A stretch of DNA of 24,511 bases, from positions 1 to 24,511 of the forward strand of contig JABANP010000655.1 in the NCBI GenBank assembly GCA_013115135.1. The letters run 5' to 3'. The first letter of the stretch is position 1. Each line of letters begins with the position of its first letter. Of this stretch, positions 20,945-24,511 are shown one piece after another. The DNA is from Perkinsus olseni. Its lineage: Eukaryota > Perkinsozoa > Perkinsida > Perkinsidae. Below the pieces are notes generated by a model, which was not told the origin of the DNA, made no database searches, and saw only the letters and a program-made list of their open reading frames with translations. Made by a program: the position numbers and the translations under genes.

Positions 20945-22061
20945 CTAGGCGTGGGTCCCCCTATTGCACTTACTACTAATACAAGTGAAATTGTGCTTTC
21001 TATACAGTTTCCCAGCGTATCTATTGCTTCGCTCCGCTGCCAGATACACGGCCATAACATCGGGTTCTACCGTGCGGATCTGCAAGCGATCGAAGGACTA
21101 CTATACTGGAAAAGACGCTGAGGACAAGGTAAGCTTGGTGCGGTTGGGCTCACTTCATTAAGCGCCTTGGGTAGCATGGTGCTCCCGACACGCTTGTTCT
21201 GCCATGGAGGGGTCACCTCTAATGTCCCTATATACGCCACTACGGCATCTTCTTGCGTCTTATTTCTGAATAGGACCGTGCTGCAATCACTAGCCAGGCC
21301 CTATCGGCAGCGACTGCGTGAGCGCTTCTCGAGGGCGTCAGAGTATGGCTTCGGTAGACTCATGAACGTCACCCAAAACTCTGATAGCCGCCGTCATGAT
21401 GTGCCCTCATCACAGCAGTTGAATTCGCTGTCCTTTCGCAACCCACGCTTGAAAAATCATTCTCCGGGTGCTGGATTTGAAATTGCTGTCATGGAAATAT
21501 CGCCGGCACTCGGAAGGTTGTACATGTATAAGCACATCGAAAAATGAGAACGGGTATCTTTTTGCCTCTAGCGTCGATCCGCACCCTAGATCAATATGAG
21601 TTGGAACGGAGTAGAGTTTCAATACATCTCTGGTAGCACTACATTGCGGATAGGACGCAGCCGGGTACGCTCTCCACCAACATCCAAAGCACTTTCCCCA
21701 CAACCGCCTGATCACAGCAATTATGGGAGAGGCCGATCAATTCTACCAACTGCCACGCCTCCTGATCGGCGTGAGACATCACAGGGGTCTCACGGCGTCG
21801 CCAGACCCGTCTCACCGTTGCGTGTGGGGCTCTGGGATCAACCGCGACGAAGGTCTCGTATCCGAAATAGTCCTCCACGTACTCGTAATCCATCATGTCG
21901 TCCCACCTCCCTGGTCGATATACGAGCTCCGAAGCGTTGGTACTGTACCTCCTATTTCGAGCTACTACACGGCGGTGACCGCTTTTGGCAGTCGCTCGCT
22001 TAGCCGAGAGGAAGCCGATATGGGCCAGGCTTGCTAGAGCGATCAGCCTTATCACTGCCAT
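20945..22061 (-). CDS. Secreted GNAT-like protein, copy 2 (best preserved)
   Basis: Exons 22061-21643, 21265-21154 and 21079-20945 give 221 residues with phases 2, 0 and stop; introns are 377 and 74 nt. The signal peptide is MAVIRLIALASLAHIGFLSA, then KRAT, an Arg-rich spacer, YRPGRWDDMMDY and FVAVDPRAP. Exon 2 is strand beta-4 plus motif A of a GNAT fold (VVAYIGTLEVTPPWQNKRVG, then STMLPKALNE). The acyl-CoA loop Q/R-x-x-G-x-G reads Q-N-K-R-V-G, so the first Gly is Arg. Exon 3 is motif B (IRTVEPDVMAVYL, then SNRYAGKLYRKHNFTC). Intron positions match copies 1 and 3. The ATG was chosen by the signal-peptide alignment. It is probably exported; whether it acetylates anything is unknown. The fold call is from motif spacing only. 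Confidence 0.7.
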
Positions 22062-22136
22062 CGGGGGGACCGAACTCACTGACTAACGGCTGAGTGTAGT
22101 TCCGGAAACAGTGCTTATCGGGCAGTACTCTTGATG

Positions 22137-22159
22137 TTCGAGTTTCCGTGGCGGGCGAG
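22137..22159 (-). promoter_or_regulatory. Conserved upstream element of the GNAT-like family, copy 2
   Basis: Plus-strand TTCGAGTTTCCGTGGCGGG followed by CGAG, 76 bp before the ATG of copy 2. It is almost identical to the copy 3 element at 23625, and similarity extends on both sides, so the duplication included the 5' flank. Confidence 0.55.
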
Positions 22160-22743
22160 CTTTGTCCGCCTTGTTTGGATGCGTGGAGGTTGCGCATCAG
22201 ATCGTGCGCAGACCGTGGAATCTCATGGTAACGAGGCCTTGCTAATACTTTTTGTACCATAACGCGACGATCTATAGGCAACCGAGGTGCAAGGCTGGAA
22301 TAGTATGGACCCTTCCGCGGTGGTTCAAGAGAGTACTCGTATAACACTACCCCATTTCAACTGACACTAGCAACCTCCACCTGATTGTCATAGAAATTGG
22401 CAAATTGATTCGAGACCGGGACGGCTCCCAGAAGAAACCTCATGATTAGGATTCTGCGGGATCAGCACGTGATATTAACTCGTAACTTAAGTCAGCATCG
22501 CTAGAAGCTCACCATACTCATCACAGCAAACACGTCATCCCCGATTCTCATCGTACCTCTGGCGACGGTGTCTTTACTGGGGGTAGAGGTAAACGCAGAA
22601 AAGAGAGGAGTCTTTGTTGCCTGAACAGCAGCTCGGAGCCAACTTCAGCTCGGAAGTTTCAGACCGAGGTCATGGTGCGTGTGTTAGGTCATGCTGCACG
22701 AGTGGGGGGGGACGAGAGAAGGCAGTGCATTTGAGTCATCCGG

Positions 22744-23554
22744 TCATCCACACTCACCCTTACCGTGGACACAAGTGAAGTTGGTCTTCTGGTACAGCTT
22801 TATGGCGTACGTATTTCCCTTGCTAACTCCCAGATATGCGACCATAACGTGTGGAACCTCGTCGCGGATCTGCACGTTGCCATTGCACTCGAGAGGTTAG
22901 CGAAGGGTGGAGAGGCCGGAAGGGTCCCCTCCGAGGGGAGCTAGGCTCACCTCATCTAATGCTTTCGGCAGCATTGTGCTTCCGACGCGGTTATTCTGCC
23001 AAGTTGGGAGGACATTCACGGACCCTATGTAAACTACCACGGCCTCCTGCCGTGACTTGTTTCTGAACGAGAAGACGGCCCGGTATGATTAGCAACGATA
23101 GGTAACGACAGTTAGCGCGCCGGCCTGTAACTGCCGCCCTTACATTTTGTTCAAGACAACGTCCGGTGTATTCTGCGCCATCCGCCATGAAACTTCTCCT
23201 GCGACAGCCTGCCAAATGGTTGTATCGGCGAGGGAGTGTTGAACTAGCCAATATTGGTTGCTGTCTTGTCTACAGATGCAAAGAGGATCGATCACAAATG
23301 AGGGCTTACCTCCTCGGGCGGGGCTTTTGGATCCACCGCGACGAATATTTTATAGGAGAGGAGCTTCATGTGTTTGATAAACCGGCGAATCGTCATCTCT
23401 TCCTGGTCTGTATATAAGCTCCGAAGCGTTTCTACTGTAGCGGCCATCTGCAGCCGATGAACGGCGAGGGCCGCTGCTTGGGATCGCCCGCTTAGCCGAT
23501 AAAGAGGCCGATGTGGGCTAGATTTGCGAGGGCCAACAGTCTTATCGCTGCCAT
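22744..23554 (-). pseudogene. Secreted GNAT-like copy 3, frameshifted
   Basis: Pieces are 23554-23310, 23269-23144, 23062-22951 and 22869-22744. The 3' half is intact and closest to a standard GNAT: VVVYIGSVNVLPTWQNNRVG, STMLPKALDE, then IRDEVPHVMVAYL, GNTYAIKLYQKTNFTC, ending in TGA. The 5' half is broken. The signal peptide MAAIRLLALANLAHIGLF runs into TAA because of four extra bases (TTAT) relative to copy 2, a second shift comes before FVAVDPKAPPEE, and the following junction does not keep phase. An additional intron (23309-23270) splits the region that is one exon in copies 1 and 2. It may be a recent pseudogene, or a gene using a new start; the 3' exons show no damage. Confidence 0.65.
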
Positions 23555-23624
23555 CAGAGGAACTGAACTCACTAAGGCGTAGCGTAGCTCTGGAAGTAAT
23601 TTCCATCGGGTGATACGATTGTTG

Positions 23625-23646
23625 TTCGAGTTTCCGAGGCGAGCGA
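23625..23646 (-). promoter_or_regulatory. Conserved upstream element of the GNAT-like family, copy 3
   Basis: Plus-strand TTCGAGTTTCCGAGGCGAG followed by CGA, 71 bp before the ATG of copy 3. It matches copy 2 at about 20 of 22 positions. Confidence 0.55.
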
Positions 23647-23809
23647 CGTTGATAATCGTGGAGGTGTCGAGATTTTGCAACTAGGGCGGAAAGTTGATCA
23701 TGCACGACAAGGGCCGCTGGGATGAAACGCCGGCGTACCCTTTGCACGCTGAATTATGACGGCCGTGAGCTGGGGAGCGACAGCTTCTCAATGACTATCG
23801 TGGTTACAG

Positions 23810-24160
23810 TTATGTAGCTGACAGTTCATGGGGACCCAGCTCGAGCGAGGCAAAAGGTTCGATAACAACCTTCACTGGAGGTCTCCCATGACCAGAGTTT
23901 CCTATTGCATTACTGAGTGCTTCCAGTAGCATCGCACATCCGGCCTTACTATTTCGCCGACGGCTGACGCGGAAAGACCGACGGAATCTTCTCCCTGCCT
24001 TGCGTAATCCATCATATCCTCTGCTCTCCCAGATCTGTGCATGAGCTTGGATGCGGCGTCCGTGCTGCGACCTGAGCCAATAGTTGCTGTCTCATCGGAC
24101 TGTAGTCCTGCTCATCACGAGCCCAATGCGGAGTGAATTTGCAAGGAGGGCCAACCGCAT
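23810..24160 (-). pseudogene. Secreted GNAT-like copy 4, heavily decayed
   Basis: The order of homologous pieces is kept on the minus strand: a signal-peptide remnant (MRLALLANSLRIGLVMSR, from 24160), RSTDAASK and RAEDMMDYARQG matching STNASELV and RWDDMMDYEYVE of copy 2, then SKAGCAMLLEAL matching the motif-A helix, and PPVKVVIEPFASLELGPHEL in the place of the motif-B strand, ending in TAA. The pieces lie in different frames. The conserved central block and the motif-B helix are missing. This looks like an older pseudogene with internal deletion. Confidence 0.5.
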
Positions 24161-24223
24161 TGACGAGGGAGACGACTGGACCAGATAGGGGTGTATATGC
24201 TCTTCGTCCGGCGGCTTCCCTGG

Positions 24224-24244
24224 TCGGCTTTCCAGGGCGGATGG
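24224..24244 (-). promoter_or_regulatory. Weak match to the GNAT-like family upstream element, copy 4
   Basis: Plus-strand TCGGCTTTCCAGGGCGGATGG, about 65 bp upstream of the copy 4 start remnant, agrees with the copy 2 element at roughly 14 of 21 positions. Position supports it more than sequence does. Confidence 0.3.
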
Positions 24245-24511
24245 GGGCAGCGACAATGGAAGTGGCGTACCTTTCAGGTCGGGGTGTTGTTACGTGGCGT
24301 ACGCTTTTGTGTTCGCAGTTCTTGTGAGGGGCCCCTTAGCGCTCCGCTTGTCGCCGCCTGTGTTCCATCTGTTTGCAGCTGGGCATCCTGGCGCCCACTA
24401 CAGGCTGCTGTTTTTGAACACCTCCTCAGACATTTCCCGCCGTTTCCCGCGATGAAAGTCGGCCAGGTACTCTTCGATTTGAGAGAGGCCATTGTTACTA
24501 ACGTCTTTCAA

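Noticed and set aside
21410..21715. 101-codon minus-strand open frame
   Set aside because: Lies mostly in the 377-nt first intron of GNAT-like copy 2. The exon ends on both sides match the other copies exactly.
1..24511. CRISPR arrays, bacterial operons, rRNA genes, complete tRNA genes, transposase genes
   Set aside because: Looked for on both strands and not seen. Gene structure is eukaryotic throughout.

Overview
This is eukaryotic nuclear DNA from an intron-dense protist. Every convincing gene is broken by short GT-AG introns, mostly 41-160 nt, that keep phase from exon to exon, and the standard genetic code fits throughout. The conserved genes (HAS1/DDX18, SURF2, CEP104, canopy, NIPA) are mixed with secreted families I know only as lineage-specific types. 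My best guess is an alveolate of the Perkinsus type. That guess rests on gene style and recollection, not on a database match. All exon maps were made by hand from splice signals, phase and remembered family sequences.

Layout from left to right. At 1-1505 (+) is the 3' part of a NIPA-like Mg2+ transporter. At 1979-2134 (-) is an orphan cysteine-rich exon. At 2300-3251 (-) is copy 1 of a secreted GNAT-like family, followed by a weak coding region (3605-4068) and about 1.1 kb without a recognised gene. At 5174-5973 (+) is a three-exon secreted protein, then about 1.5 kb with nothing recognised. A decayed paralogue of the 13.3-14.4 kb gene lies at about 7.55-7.86 kb. A dense minus-strand block follows: CEP104-like (7966-11793), canopy-like (11925-13054), an unrecognised six-exon gene (13271-14404), a broken relative of the 5174 gene (15127-15570), SURF2 with a Gly-Lys tail (15576-17135), a small membrane protein (17356-17779) and HAS1/DDX18 (17978-20527). 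The right end carries three more members of the secreted GNAT-like family: intact copy 2 (20945-22061), frameshifted copy 3 (22744-23554) and badly decayed copy 4 (23810-24160).

How the genes relate. HAS1 and SURF2 are neighbours and both are tied to ribosome biogenesis. Canopy acts in the endoplasmic reticulum and CEP104 at ciliary/flagellar tips. The most novel item is the secreted GNAT-like family: four copies, conserved intron positions, a shared 22-bp element a short way upstream of each start, and a clear series from intact to decayed.
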